Shown: positions 1-10,470 of the stretch, in pieces | How the letters are laid out: every line of letters starts with the position of its first letter | Position numbering within the stretch: position 1 is the first letter of the stretch | The notes under the pieces: model-generated | Told to the model about the DNA's origin: nothing | Database searches by the model: none | The model's input: only the letters and a program-made list of their open reading frames with translations | Source: Corythucha ciliata | Lineage: Eukaryota > Arthropoda > Insecta > Hemiptera > Tingidae | Direction of reading: 5' to 3' | DNA length: 64,000 bases | Assembly: GCA_038030265.1 (NCBI GenBank) | Contig: CM075941.1 | Coordinates: 56,707,952-56,771,951, forward strand | Position numbers and translations under genes: made by a program

Positions 1-880
1 CTGAGAAAGGCGCTAATTCAAGGACAAAAAAGAGAAAAACGCGAATTCGCGTCTTAAAAATGGAGAAACACGCTAATTCACATCTAAAATTGTGATAAAG
101 TGCTACAATTCAACAGCTGTAAAAATGGAAATGGAAAAAAAAAAACAAAAAAAACTCATGAATTCCGGTTTACGGATAAAAACGAAAAAAAAAACGCTAA
201 AAATCGCAGCAAAATCTAAGAAAATGTGCTAATTCACTGCTAAAATAGACAAAAAACCCCTTATTCACAGCTGAAAATGAAAAAACGCCAACGGCGTGAA
301 ACGGAGACAAACGCGAATTCGCGCCTAAAAGTGGAGGAAAACTCTAATTCACAGCCAAGATATGAAAAATTGCGATTTCACGGATAAAATCGAGAAAAAG
401 CGCTATAATTCGCATCTAAAGTTGAGAAATGTGCTCATTCACAGCTGAAATTGAGGGTAGAAAAGGCTAATTCACAGCAGAAATTGAGAGAACACCAACT
501 CGCGGATTCCTGAGGCTACTTGGGGAATAAAATTGAGAAAAAACGCTAATTCAAGCGGCTAAAACTGTGAAAAAGCGCTAATTCGCGAGTAGAGAAAAAC
601 ACGAATTGGTGTTTTAAATGGAAAAAAGCGCCAATTAACGGTTTAAATTTTTAAAAATTGCTAATTTCCGGATAAATTCGGGGAAAAGTACTCAAACGCT
701 ACCTAATTTGTGGATTCTTGAGGCAACTTCACGGCTGAGAGCTTATAAAAAGCGCCGATTCACAGCTAAAAATGAGAAAATGAGCTAATTCACGGATAAA
801 ATTGAGGAAAAAGCTATAATTCGCAGTATTATAGCTATTAAAATATGCTAGTAGAATTGAGAAAAACCAATCATTCGCAG
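1..880 (+). repeat. Degenerate minisatellite array, family A
   Basis: Non-coding. The stretch is built of imperfect units of about 29-37 bp that read roughly GCTAATTCGCGGCTAAAATT followed by an A-rich GAGAAAAA segment. Units differ from each other by many substitutions and small indels, but the anchors 'aattc(g/a)c(g)g' and 'aaaattgag' recur in register. The same family recurs at about 23.9-24.2, 25.9-26.3, 27.7-28.7, 40.7-42.5 and 46.9-48.2 kb, and in reverse orientation at 56.4-58.5 kb. No gene is visible. Short open frames here are by-products of the repeat period. Confidence 0.8.
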
Positions 881-1780
881 TTTAAATTGAGACGCATGTG
901 CGGTGGCCCCCCACCTACTAATTTTATTATTATTTTTATGTTCCGACACACATGGTGAAAAATAAAAAGAGTTCGGTTTTATCGTTTCAACCCGTTTCAA
1001 CAAAGAATCGTAATTATTTAAATAGGAGATCCTAAAATCTCTACACGTGTACACTGTTTTCGGAGGCAATTTCGTGGCTAAAATTGAGAAAAATATGTAC
1101 TTCCAACGCTACTAAAGAGTATTATTCCTAGTTTAATTAGAGACTAGAGGGCCTCCTAGAGATTTCCGCCCCGGGCCCCGATAGGTGTTGTTCCGCCACT
1201 GAATGGAGCGGTATAACTACCAACGGCATCAAATTGTATAATCAAAATCAAATTGTATAGTTCCCGTTCTGTTATTTTCTATAGTTATTTATTTCATTTC
1301 ATTTTTTTGTCTGAAATACTCTGGGAAGGGTTCTGACCCCCAAAACCCTTCCCATGGGCACGCAACTGACTGGCACCAGGCGCGGATCCAGGATTTCGTC
1401 AAGGGGGGGAGGCTAGACTTAAATTCCCCACCCCTACCCCTTACGTCCAAATATCACGGATTGAACACACCGCAAAAACCAATTCCGTGGTTTTGGCTAC
1501 TTCAATAACAAAATTTGCCGGTTTGGCACTTTTTGAGACCAAATTTGTCGGATTTCGTAGGTCAGAAACCAATTTCATGGGGCTGGCTCCCTTAAGACAA
1601 GCCAATTTAACGGGATTTCACACCTTTTTAGAGGATAAATGAGCGTACTGGCTCGTTTTAAAGAGAAATTTCACGGCTCTGGCTGTTTTTAAAAACAAAA
1701 TATCGCAGGGTCCAGACGCGGATCCAAGATTTAGTCAAGGGAGAGGCTTATCAAATTGTGTACTTCGCTCTTATAAAAAT
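881..1780. other. Mixed repeat debris; no gene
   Basis: No coding region seen. About 1,136-1,220 carries a GC-rich block ending in 'ccccgataggtg', which recurs near 26.28 kb and inverted near 56.3 kb. The motif 'gcggatccagg' or 'gcggatccaag' followed by a G tract occurs at about 1,382 and 1,718 and recurs across the window. Between about 1,440 and 1,740 are units of family G (aatttcgcgg..tttggctccttt-type). Confidence 0.5.
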
Positions 1781-3900
1781 GGCTTGCTATCAATTCACTG
1801 CATATTACCACCTTAAAACGCCTTAAAAATTGCCAAACGGGCAATTACCGCTTTAAAAAAAAAAAAAAAAAGCCCAACGGACTTCACGCGGTCTAAAAGT
1901 GACTAGACTGACGGTTCGTGCAGCCCTGAAAATGCATGAAAAGATCATGAATCCCGCTATGAAAAAGGCTAAATCTTCCATTCGCGAGCTCAACTAGCTA
2001 AAACTAGCGATTCCCGCTCAAAAAGTGGCCAAGCTGCTCTAAAAATGGGCAAACTAACAATTCACGCTCCGCAAATCCCTTAACAGACAATTCCTGCCCT
2101 AAATATTCCAAAATCAACCATTCGCGCGCCAAAAATGACCATACGGGCGTTGGCTTGACAGAACTAATAGCGTCCTCAAAAAAGCAAAACTGACGATTCG
2201 CGCTTATTGTAAATGGCCCAACAGATTTTACAATTCCTAGAAATAGGAAAACTGACGATTTATGCTCTGAAAATATCACACTGGCTATTCACTTTCTATA
2301 AATGATTATGCTGACAATTTGCGACCTAGAAATGGTAAGCTGACAATTCGCACCCCATAACTGATTGTTTGCGTACTCATCTAAATGGTTAAACTAATAA
2401 TTCACGCAATGCAAATGTCAAAACTGAGTTCGTAACATACAATTGACTAAAATGACGGATTCATGCCCTAGGAATGGCCATACTGGCAGCGTTAAAATTG
2501 CCAAACTGGCTATTCACGCCCTATAAAATTTGTAAAACTGACTCTATGCGGCCTACGGTGAATGGTTAAACTGACAATTCGCACTTTGAAAATCCCAAAG
2601 CAGATGATTCATGTCCTGAAAATGGCAAAATTGACCATTCGCGCGTCAGAAATAGCCATACTGAGCTTTCACACCTTGGAAATGTCTAAACTGACGATCC
2701 TGGCCTTAAAAGCTAGCTATTTACGCTATTTTGCACCCTGTAAATGACATAAACAGCCCGTACCAGCAATTCACGGTCTAAGAATGGCCTAACTGACCGT
2801 TTGTGCTCTACAAAGGCTAAACAGAGAAACAGACGATTCGCGCCTTCAAATTTGGGTGCGGCTATATCTGCACCCAAAAATGGCCAAACAGGGCTATTTG
2901 CACCCTTTAAGCGATAAGCTGACCACTTGCGATTGCGAACCGAGCATGGGCCGTCCTCACACCGACCCCCCCCCCCACCCGCGTTAGCTACATGCACCTC
3001 ATGGACTGGGTAAACTTTTAGATTTTATTTGAAACTGATTACCGACTCTCAGGCTATTAAATTGCTTGATTGGTAAATCACGCCCTAAAAATAGCTAAAT
3101 GTGCAAATTCGTGCCAGTGAAATGGCGAACTTACCATTCATTGCGCAAAAATGGACAAACTGAGCCACGACGACTTGTCCACCAGCAGAGGATCTGTGCC
3201 CTAAAAATAGCAGAACTAATAATTTGCGTCTTGGAAATGGCTTAACTGACGATTCATGCCATTAAAATGCCTAATGTGACTTGCTGCTGGTTGAACCTAA
3301 AAAAACAATTTCACGGATTTCACTGCACCAAAAACAAATTTTTGCTTGTTGGAACCATTCGAAAAATTGCGAATCTAGCGATTCATGCCTTATAAATTGC
3401 TAAACTAACCATTCAAACCCTAAAATTGACTTTACGGACGTTTCGTCCCCTGGAAATGCCTAAAATGACGACTCGCACCGGGAAAATTGCCAAAAAGACC
3501 ATCAGGCCATTGAAAATGACTGAACTGACGATTCGTGCTCTGAAATAACCAAACGCCTTAAAAATTTCAATCTTCAAAGTTTTGGTCTAAAAATGGTCAA
3601 ACTGGTCATTCGCGCTCTTTGGAAAGCGTCAGGGACAACGACAATTGGCCCCTTGAAAGTGGTAGAACAGACTGGACAAGCCCTAAAACGGGCTGCTGGG
3701 CGTATTGACAATTCATGCCTCCCCCCTCCCCCACAATGGCTATACTGATAGATTTGCGTCTTAGAAACGACCACTCGCGTTCCAATAATGGCCAAATTGA
3801 CCATTCGTGTCTTAAAAATGCCTGAACTGACGATTGGTACCCTAACTATCACCAAAACGACTAGTCAGGCAATAAAAATTGCAAACTCAGTCACTGACGT
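1781..3900 (+). repeat. Degenerate minisatellite array, family B
   Basis: Units of about 30-37 bp read approximately GACGATTCGCGCCCTAAAAA followed by 'tggccaaact'. Well over fifty diverged units can be followed, interrupted by a short A tract near 1,856 and a C tract near 2,970. The family recurs at 18.1-18.85, 38.13-38.9 and 51.07-53.7 kb. It shares the ATTCGCG and CTAAAA anchors with family A, so the two probably have a common origin. No gene is visible. Confidence 0.8.
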
Positions 3901-3929
3901 GAATTCTGGTTTCAGACGACCATATTGAT

Positions 3930-4735
3930 TTTCTTAAGTCCTCCCTCGGCAGCTGTCAGTTTCGGTCGAGCTGTCAATTTCGTCTTTAAAACTGATAATT
4001 TCTTCTTTAAAAAACTCTAATTTCACCCCAGAAACTGACAGTCTTGACTTGGAATCTGTCAATTTCCTCCTGCATAACAGAAGATCACAAAACTTGATTT
4101 CGAGATTCAGTAGCGGACCATTCGGGCTCACAACATGGGGTTTTTGGACCCCTTCACCTGAAACAGTTAAAACTCTCAAAACGATTCCGTCCCCCGTAAA
4201 CTGTCAATTTCGGCCAGGGAACTGTCAATTTCACCCGAGAAACTGTCTATTTTGTCATAAATAACAGTCAATGTTGTCTCAAAAAGTGTCAATTTCGTCC
4301 TGGAGACTGTACATTTCTAGTTGAAACTATCAGTATCGATCTAACACGGTCAATTTTGTCCTATGAAGGTCAATTTCGTCATTCAAAACTGTCAATTTCG
4401 TCGTCGAAACTATACCGCTATCATTCTAAAACTGCCAATTTCGCCCCACAAACTGTCAATTTCATCCTCGAATCTGCCAATGTCTTCCTAGAAACTGTGT
4501 CAAGGGATTCCGGAAACTGAAGATTTCTAAGTCTCTTCACCGAAAACAGTCGAGTACTAGAAACTATCAATTTCGTCGTTCAAAACTGTCAATTTCGCCC
4601 TAAAAATTATCAAGTAAATGTTCAAATCTAACAATTTCGACTTTTAAACAGTCAATTTCGTCCCCAAAACAGTCGCTTTCGTCGCCAAACCTATCAGTGT
4701 CGTCCTAAAACTGCCAAGATCGTCCTACAAATAGT
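3930..4735 (+). repeat. Degenerate tandem array, family C
   Basis: Short units of about 20-24 bp built on 'aaactgtcaatttcgtcc'. The phrase 'ctgtcaatttcg' is repeated dozens of times with substitutions. Further blocks of the same family lie at 5,880-6,065 and 9,500-9,840. Non-coding. Confidence 0.8.
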
Positions 4736-5879
4736 GTTGAATCGATACCAACAAAGTATCGATACTTTACTCATTTGAAGTATCGAATGGGAAGTATCGA
4801 ATGGGAAGTATCGAATGGTACTTGGTATCAAATGAAAAGTATCGATACTCATATAACTTGTTTACAGTATCGTATAAAAAGTATCGATATATTCTCGGTA
4901 TCGGTACAGAAGTACCGATACCAAAAGTACTTGGTATTGATTCAAAAGTATCGATACCATAGTGGTATCGATTCAACAAGCTTGATAAAACCCCTCCACC
5001 ACCAACCAACAAAAGCCAAAAGCACTACCATCTCTAATGATTTATCGAGTCATCAATCACTACTCCCTTATACAAATACAGATTCATTTTAATTGAAACA
5101 CAATGCAACTTTTGAAATAGGATTGCCTACCGGTTTTAAAAAAAATCCGGTCACTACCGGGGACCATATATTTCCTTTCGACCTCCAAAGAAATAGCAAT
5201 CATGCTACGAAAAATGCATAGTGTGCACCGAGCTTATAACTCTCTTACTTAACCGATACTTTTACGATACCGAATGAATATACCCGATACCGAATATCTA
5301 CTCATTTGAAACAATACCCATTCGATACCGAGTAAAAGTACTTATTTGAAACGATACCCATTCGATACCGAGTATTTACTTGTTTGAATCAATACCCATT
5401 CGATACCGAGTAAAAGTACTCGAATGGGTATTAATTCAAGGGAGTAAATACTCGGTATCGAATGGGTATTGATTCAAATGAGTACTTTTACTCGGTATCG
5501 AATGGATATTGATTCAAGCGAGTAAATACTCGGTATCGAATGGGTATTGATTCAGTATCGTACTAGTTTTAATCAATACCCATTCGATACCAATTAAAGT
5601 ACTCATTTCAAACGGTACGTTTCCGATGCCGGGAGTTCACGTGTTTAAATTAATTTAAAAAATTTAAAATTATAAAATACTCGGTATTGATTAAAAAGTA
5701 TCGAATCGTACTCAGTATCGAATGAAAAGTATCGATTCCTGAAGTACTCATTTCCCTGTATCGAATCAAAGTATCGAAATAGTACTTGGTATCGAAAAAA
5801 TGTATCGATACCAAAACTACTGGGTATCGATTGAAAAGTATCGATACTTTACTCTATTTACTGGTATCGATTCAACACT
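4736..5879. repeat. Palindromic ATCGAT/GGTATCG array
   Basis: Two blocks (4,736-4,990 and 5,230-5,879) consist of repeated 'agtatcgatacc', 'ggtatcgattcaa' and 'cgataccgagtaaaagtact' modules. In the second block the modules point one way up to about 5,410 and the opposite way after it, so the block is a large imperfect palindrome. Between the blocks, 4,990-5,230 is unremarkable. No gene. Confidence 0.7.
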
Positions 5880-6065
5880 ACCTACAAACTTTCAATTTCG
5901 TTCAAGAATCATTCAAAACTTTCAATTTCGTCCTGGAAACTATCAACTTGCATTTGTTCGAGAAACAGTCAATTCCTTTCTGAAACTGTCTATTTTGTCC
6001 AGGAAATTGTAAATTTCGTTGTCAAAACTATCAACGTCATCCTAAAACTCCTAATTTCATCATAT
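5880..6065 (+). repeat. Family C array, second block
   Basis: Same 'ctttcaatttcgtcc/actgtcaatttc' units as at 3.9-4.7 kb, ending just before the decayed PHD reading frame. Confidence 0.7.
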
Positions 6066-6087
6066 ATTCAATTCAATTCCTTCAAAG

Positions 6088-6390
6088 ATGGCTGACGGTG
6101 GTGACTCTTGTGTGGGGTGCAAAAAGAAAACTGTTTTATCGGACTTACTTGTGCAATGGCACGGGTCGTGCGGTGGATATTTCCATTCCGAATGCTGAGG
6201 TTTAAAAAGGACTGAGAGCAAAATGGTAAGCGAAAATCAAGGTATTATTTTTTGGCTGTGCTCCGGTTGTCGACACTCTGGCCTATCTGTTTCACCATCA
6301 GCTCCGGCTAAAATGCACACGTCTTCCAACGAAATTGACAAGTCGCCTCGCGACACCTTTTTCTCAGACCCCCTTAATTCACTAAGGTAA
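6088..6390 (+). pseudogene. Decayed PHD-finger reading frame, probably LINE ORF1
   Basis: The frame opening at ATG 6,088 encodes 100 codons with one internal TGA (6,196-6,198). Cysteine and histidine spacing is that of a PHD zinc finger: CVGC near the start, then HSEC immediately before the stop, then WLCSGC about 30 codons later. ORF1 proteins of several CR1/L2-type non-LTR retrotransposons begin with such a PHD finger, and the 'GYFHSEC' to 'WLCSGCR' layout resembles them. A host chromatin-reader exon is the alternative: the frame ends on AAG followed by GTAAGA, which looks like a splice donor. The internal stop makes a working product unlikely. No RT lies downstream, so if it is LINE ORF1 it is an isolated fragment. 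Confidence 0.5.
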
Positions 6391-6493
6391 GAATTCGACA
6401 ATTTTCGAGAAGAAATATTTGTTAAGCTTAATCTAATAACGAGTTCACTAGTGAGTTTCTATTTTATGTATTTTCTTGCATTCCTAATTTTAA

Positions 6494-6723
6494 TGCCCGT
6501 ATTTATGAACGTTCATTGATTTTTTTTTAGGCAAGGAACCGTTGAGAACAGTTTCATCACAATAAAAAATATCTAAAATGAAGATCCTCAGGAATTCTGA
6601 GAAGTAATACATTTTGTGACAACATATTTATTTGGTCTACTGAAGAAGATATGTTTGACCCACACAACCACTCGTAGTCGTCAAAAAATTCAATTTAATT
6701 TCAAGGAACGTTCAAAAATACCA
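6494..6723. mobile_element. MITE with GTATTTATGAACGTTC ends, TAA duplication
   Basis: The left end reads TGCCCGTATTTATGAACGTTC. The right end is the inverse, with ggaacgttc and aaaatacca. TAA stands directly outside both ends (6,491-6,493 and 6,724-6,726). A second copy lies at 16,422-16,563, also between TAA repeats. The 3-bp TAA target duplication fits the PIF/Harbinger superfamily (TWA target). Non-coding, 230 bp. Confidence 0.6.
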
Positions 6724-6857
6724 TAATTTTTTAAAAATCAGAGTTACTTAGTAATAAAAAAAAAATTACATCAAGGGTAACAATAAGTACAGCCAAGAAG
6801 TTTTACTGAAAATGTTGTCCAGGGGCGGATCCAGGTCTGAATTCTGGGAGGGGTAAT

Positions 6858-8402
6858 GCTGACGAGCACGGGAATGTCTAATTCACTGACCAAGGTTACG
6901 AATTTTACTGACCAGCCTATATCTCCACTAATAATAGTCAAATGTGATTGTCATTCAGCACATGTGAAGAACTTACTTGGCAGCAAATGCTGTCCAAGTT
7001 TGGCTGCGATCCGACAAAATGGCGGTCATGTTCTCCCCGCAACGAACACGTTCGAATTTTACTGACCAGCCTGTATCTCCACTAATAATAGTCAAATGTG
7101 ATTGTTATTCAGCACATGTGAAGAACTTACTTGGCAGCAAATGCTGTCCAAGTTTGGCTGCGATCCGACAAAATGGCGGTCATGTTCTCCCCGCAACGAA
7201 CACTTTCGAATTTTACTTACCAGCCTGTATCTCCACTAATAATAGTCAAATGTGATTGTCATTCAGCACATGTGAAGTACTCACGCGGCAGCAAATGCTG
7301 ACCATGTTTGGATGACATCCGACAAAATGGCGGTCATGTTCTCCCCGCAACGAACACGTTCGAATTTTACTGACCAGCCTGTATCTCCACTAATAGTAGT
7401 CAAATGTGATTGTCATTCAGGACATGTGAAGTACTCACGCGGCAGCAAATGCCGCGTATCTCCACCAAAGTTGTATAGAAAACCAAGTTATTCAGCTCCC
7501 TAGTGATGAAGTTGAAACCAATCCGGGGTTGGGAAAATTTATCACGCTAGATAACACTACCACATGTAGAAGCTCAATCAATTAAAAAAGCTAAGCTTGC
7601 TGTTGCTAAGGTAACTTACGAGGGTTATTGTTTTGATATTTTTATTGTCACTTGTCCTCATAAACGCCAGTGAAACCCAAAATTAGAGAGAATTTAGAGC
7701 ATTTTGTACTGCAGGAACTTCAATTTCTTAACTGCCTCCGACTATACGCCAATATTATGCCGGATATTCAGCTTGAGAGGCCCAGCTAAGATAGTAATTA
7801 ACGAAAACAGTAAGTTGCTGAGGACAACGTTTGAAAATCAGTGGCTAAAGTATCATTAACTTTGGCAAAAATGTCGTTTTTTGACATGAGAAGGATACAC
7901 CTGTAGTTCACGATTAAAGGCGAGTTTTCTTGGATGGATAATTGCCCTTTCTATACGCCCAATGTTCAGTTCCCGTCCTGAGGTGAAATTGCTGATTTCC
8001 TAGAGGAGTTTGAAGTTAGTATTTTACTGCTAAATTGGTATATTCGACTACATTGACGTTCTACTGACGTATTATTAATTATGTAAAGGAACACGATCCG
8101 TTAATTAATTAATAGTCGGATCACAGCTGTCACGTGATTACTTCACATGTGCTGAATGACAACCACATTCGACCATTATCAGGGGAGGTACAGGCTGGTC
8201 AGTAAAATTCGAACGTGTTCGTTGCGGGGAGAACATGACCGCCATTTTGTCGGATCGCAGCCAAACTTGGACAGCATTTGCTGCCACGTGAGTACTTCAC
8301 ATGTACTGAATGACAATCACATTTGACTATTATTAGATGAGATATAGGCTGGTCAGTAAAATTCGTAACCTTGGTCAGTGAATTAGGTGCACCCGACGAG
8401 CA
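6858..8402. mobile_element. Foldback element with subrepeat arms
   Basis: The left arm holds nearly four tandem 154-bp units, and the right arm (about 8,130-8,385) holds roughly one and a half units in inverse orientation. Both arms end in the same inverted stretch, 'taattcactgaccaaggtt', followed by a more diverged terminus. The centre (7,460-8,130) shows no coding potential. The structure is a non-autonomous inverted-repeat DNA transposon. The end points are approximate and I found no clear target duplication. Confidence 0.65.
6900..7460 (+). repeat. 154-bp tandem repeat
   Basis: The marker 'gaattttact(g/t)accagcct' occurs at 6,900, 7,054, 7,208 and 7,362, exactly 154 bp apart each time. 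Units are about 95% alike; the last one breaks off near 7,460. Each unit carries 'gacaaaatggcggtcatg'. The array is the left arm of the surrounding foldback element. Confidence 0.9.
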
Positions 8403-10440
8403 CTCCCCGATCACACAACCATAGTCAATAGTTAACTGGGCGATGTTCCGGGACGAATCAGGATTACCTGGTATTTTTAATGCATTTTGGATTATGAAGG
8501 GTTGTTTTGGTTTCAATGTTGTTTTGTTGTATGGTTTCTTCTAGATCAAAAAACTCTCCCATGAAGGTGGTAGTACAGTAGACGCCTGCTGTGACCGAAT
8601 AATGAAAAAATGTGTGTCAAGGGTGGTCGCCTCATTATTTAGCTTTCGGGGGAAGAAAAAAAGAGGAATTCTCGCAAAGCGTCCGTTCTGCGACTTGAGA
8701 ATTTATCAAGCTATTAAAGGTACCTGTCTGTTAGGATACTTACTCTGCAGATGCAGACTTGGGAGATTGTTTTATATATTTTGTTCTTGCTCGTCTAGGG
8801 GCTGTTCTTCTCTGCCTCGAGAAAGCAGATGGCAGTATTATCGAAAGAGAAGTGGCGAAATACCTCAGATTTTCTCCGTTCAGAACGCATTAACACATCA
8901 ATAAAGTGCGAGTGTTGGTCAATGGTTTTTGGTTTTCAGTTCTTGATTTTCTTGTCACGTTTATTAAAATGTATTTTCTTGTCGAATCGGTGGTTTATTC
9001 GAATTTCTATTATGTACTATATAATTTTGTAAATATTTTCATTATGATAATTTTTATTGAAAGTGCTCAATTTCATAATTTTCATTAGGTACTAATGCCA
9101 TTTTCAGACGTTGGGGGGGGGGGGGCTTTCTTTGCCCGCGTTGATGTTTGTGGGAACACTAACCCTCGTTCGTATGAGCGGGTCTTCGCAATCGGGAGTG
9201 CCGTGTAGGCGTACGTAGACCCCCTCCCCCAACAGCAAAACTGCGAAATTGATGGGATGGAGGGGTGGAGTAGGGGAGTTGTATTTCCTGAATGTTTGTT
9301 TAATGTTCAAGGCATGTTAGTGGTAGGCGTTCTTCGAACATTGCCCTAACATAATCCGAACGTTCGTTATGTGCGACATTGTAACACAATTGAAACATTC
9401 TACTCTCGTCTGGTTATAACATAAATATAACATTCCCGGAACGTTTTCATGTTACCTGGGAATGCTTATAAATTCATTTATGCTGGCAATAAAATTATTA
9501 TTATAAACTGTCAATTTCACCCTAGACACTGTCAATTTCAACATTCAAAACTGTGATTGTCGTATTTCAAACTGTCAATTTCGACTTACAATACTGTCAA
9601 TTTTGCCTCAGGAACGGACATTTTTGACTTGGAATCTCAATTTCCTCCAACATAACGAATATCCTACTACTACTAGTACTAGAAACTATCAATATCGTCG
9701 TTCAAAACTATAAATTTCGTACTGGAATTAATTAATGGACATATTTATCTCGGAAACTGTAAATTTCGTCCTCTAAACATGCCAATGTCGCCCTATAGAC
9801 ACTGTCATTTTCGGAGTTAAAAACTGTCAATTTGACAGTTTGTGGAACAGGGGCTTGAGAATAAACATCTTGGGGGGGCTAATACGTCCAACTGGGGGGG
9901 GGGCTAAGTCCCTATAGCCCCCCTTAAATCCGCCAATGAATTCCTCAAGTTTCAGCAAAATACGATGCAGACAGTTTTGGCCGGGTAGCCTTAGTGCCAG
10001 TTTAAACCGCGTGACTTCCACCAACCGCGGCCGGTTGCGCGCACCCCTCCCCCCCCGCTTAGTGCATTCATCCACGTTTTATCACCCTCTCCTTCAGTGT
10101 CAATACACTCTCCATTATCTCCTTCTGGTGTTGAGTAAAAAACAGAGCTCGTTGCTCGTTGCCTCTGTCCGGGCTGACATTGGCTTGTCACAGTGTTTTT
10201 TTTTCGTACGGTATTGCTTAACAGTTGAATTATTTTGCCTTGTGTTTGTACTACGTTCCTGCATGGCGCAGAAACTCTTTTTTTAAATGCAATCTCCCTC
10301 TGGTGTAACTAGTATATACTCTATCTATTATTAGAACTTGAGCGAGTTGTGTTTGTTCGCTGGGGCCCTAAGATTAAAAGTTATACAATCCCGTTGTTTT
10401 CGTCTAAAGAAATGCTCGTCGAGGAATAAAGGAGACAAAA
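8403..10440. other. Intergenic, no recognisable gene
   Basis: An open frame at 8,602-8,904 has no recognisable domain. There is a 13-base G run at about 9,113-9,125 and a family C array at 9,500-9,840 (ctgtcaatttc units). A GC-rich repeat end with G runs lies at 9,868-9,945, including an inverse 'aaatccgccaatg' motif. About 10,080-10,470 is pyrimidine-rich and probably holds the promoter and 5' untranslated region of the ligase gene that follows, but no defined promoter element could be read. Confidence 0.4.
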
Positions 10441-10470
10441 TTGTGCGACCGCCGTGGCAGTTTTCGAAGT

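Noticed and set aside
1..880. Regular short repeats resembling a CRISPR array
   Set aside because: Units are degenerate along their whole length with no conserved-repeat plus unique-spacer pattern, no cas genes are present, and the DNA is eukaryotic with spliced genes.
6088..6390. TGA at 6,196 as a selenocysteine codon in the PHD frame
   Set aside because: No SECIS-like hairpin was recognised, the position follows the zinc-ligand Cys where other PHD proteins have an ordinary residue, and decay is simpler.
8602..8904. 100-codon open frame rich in Cys and Arg
   Set aside because: No recognisable domain and no supporting splice structure. The Cys spacing does not match a zinc-finger family, so I treat it as chance.
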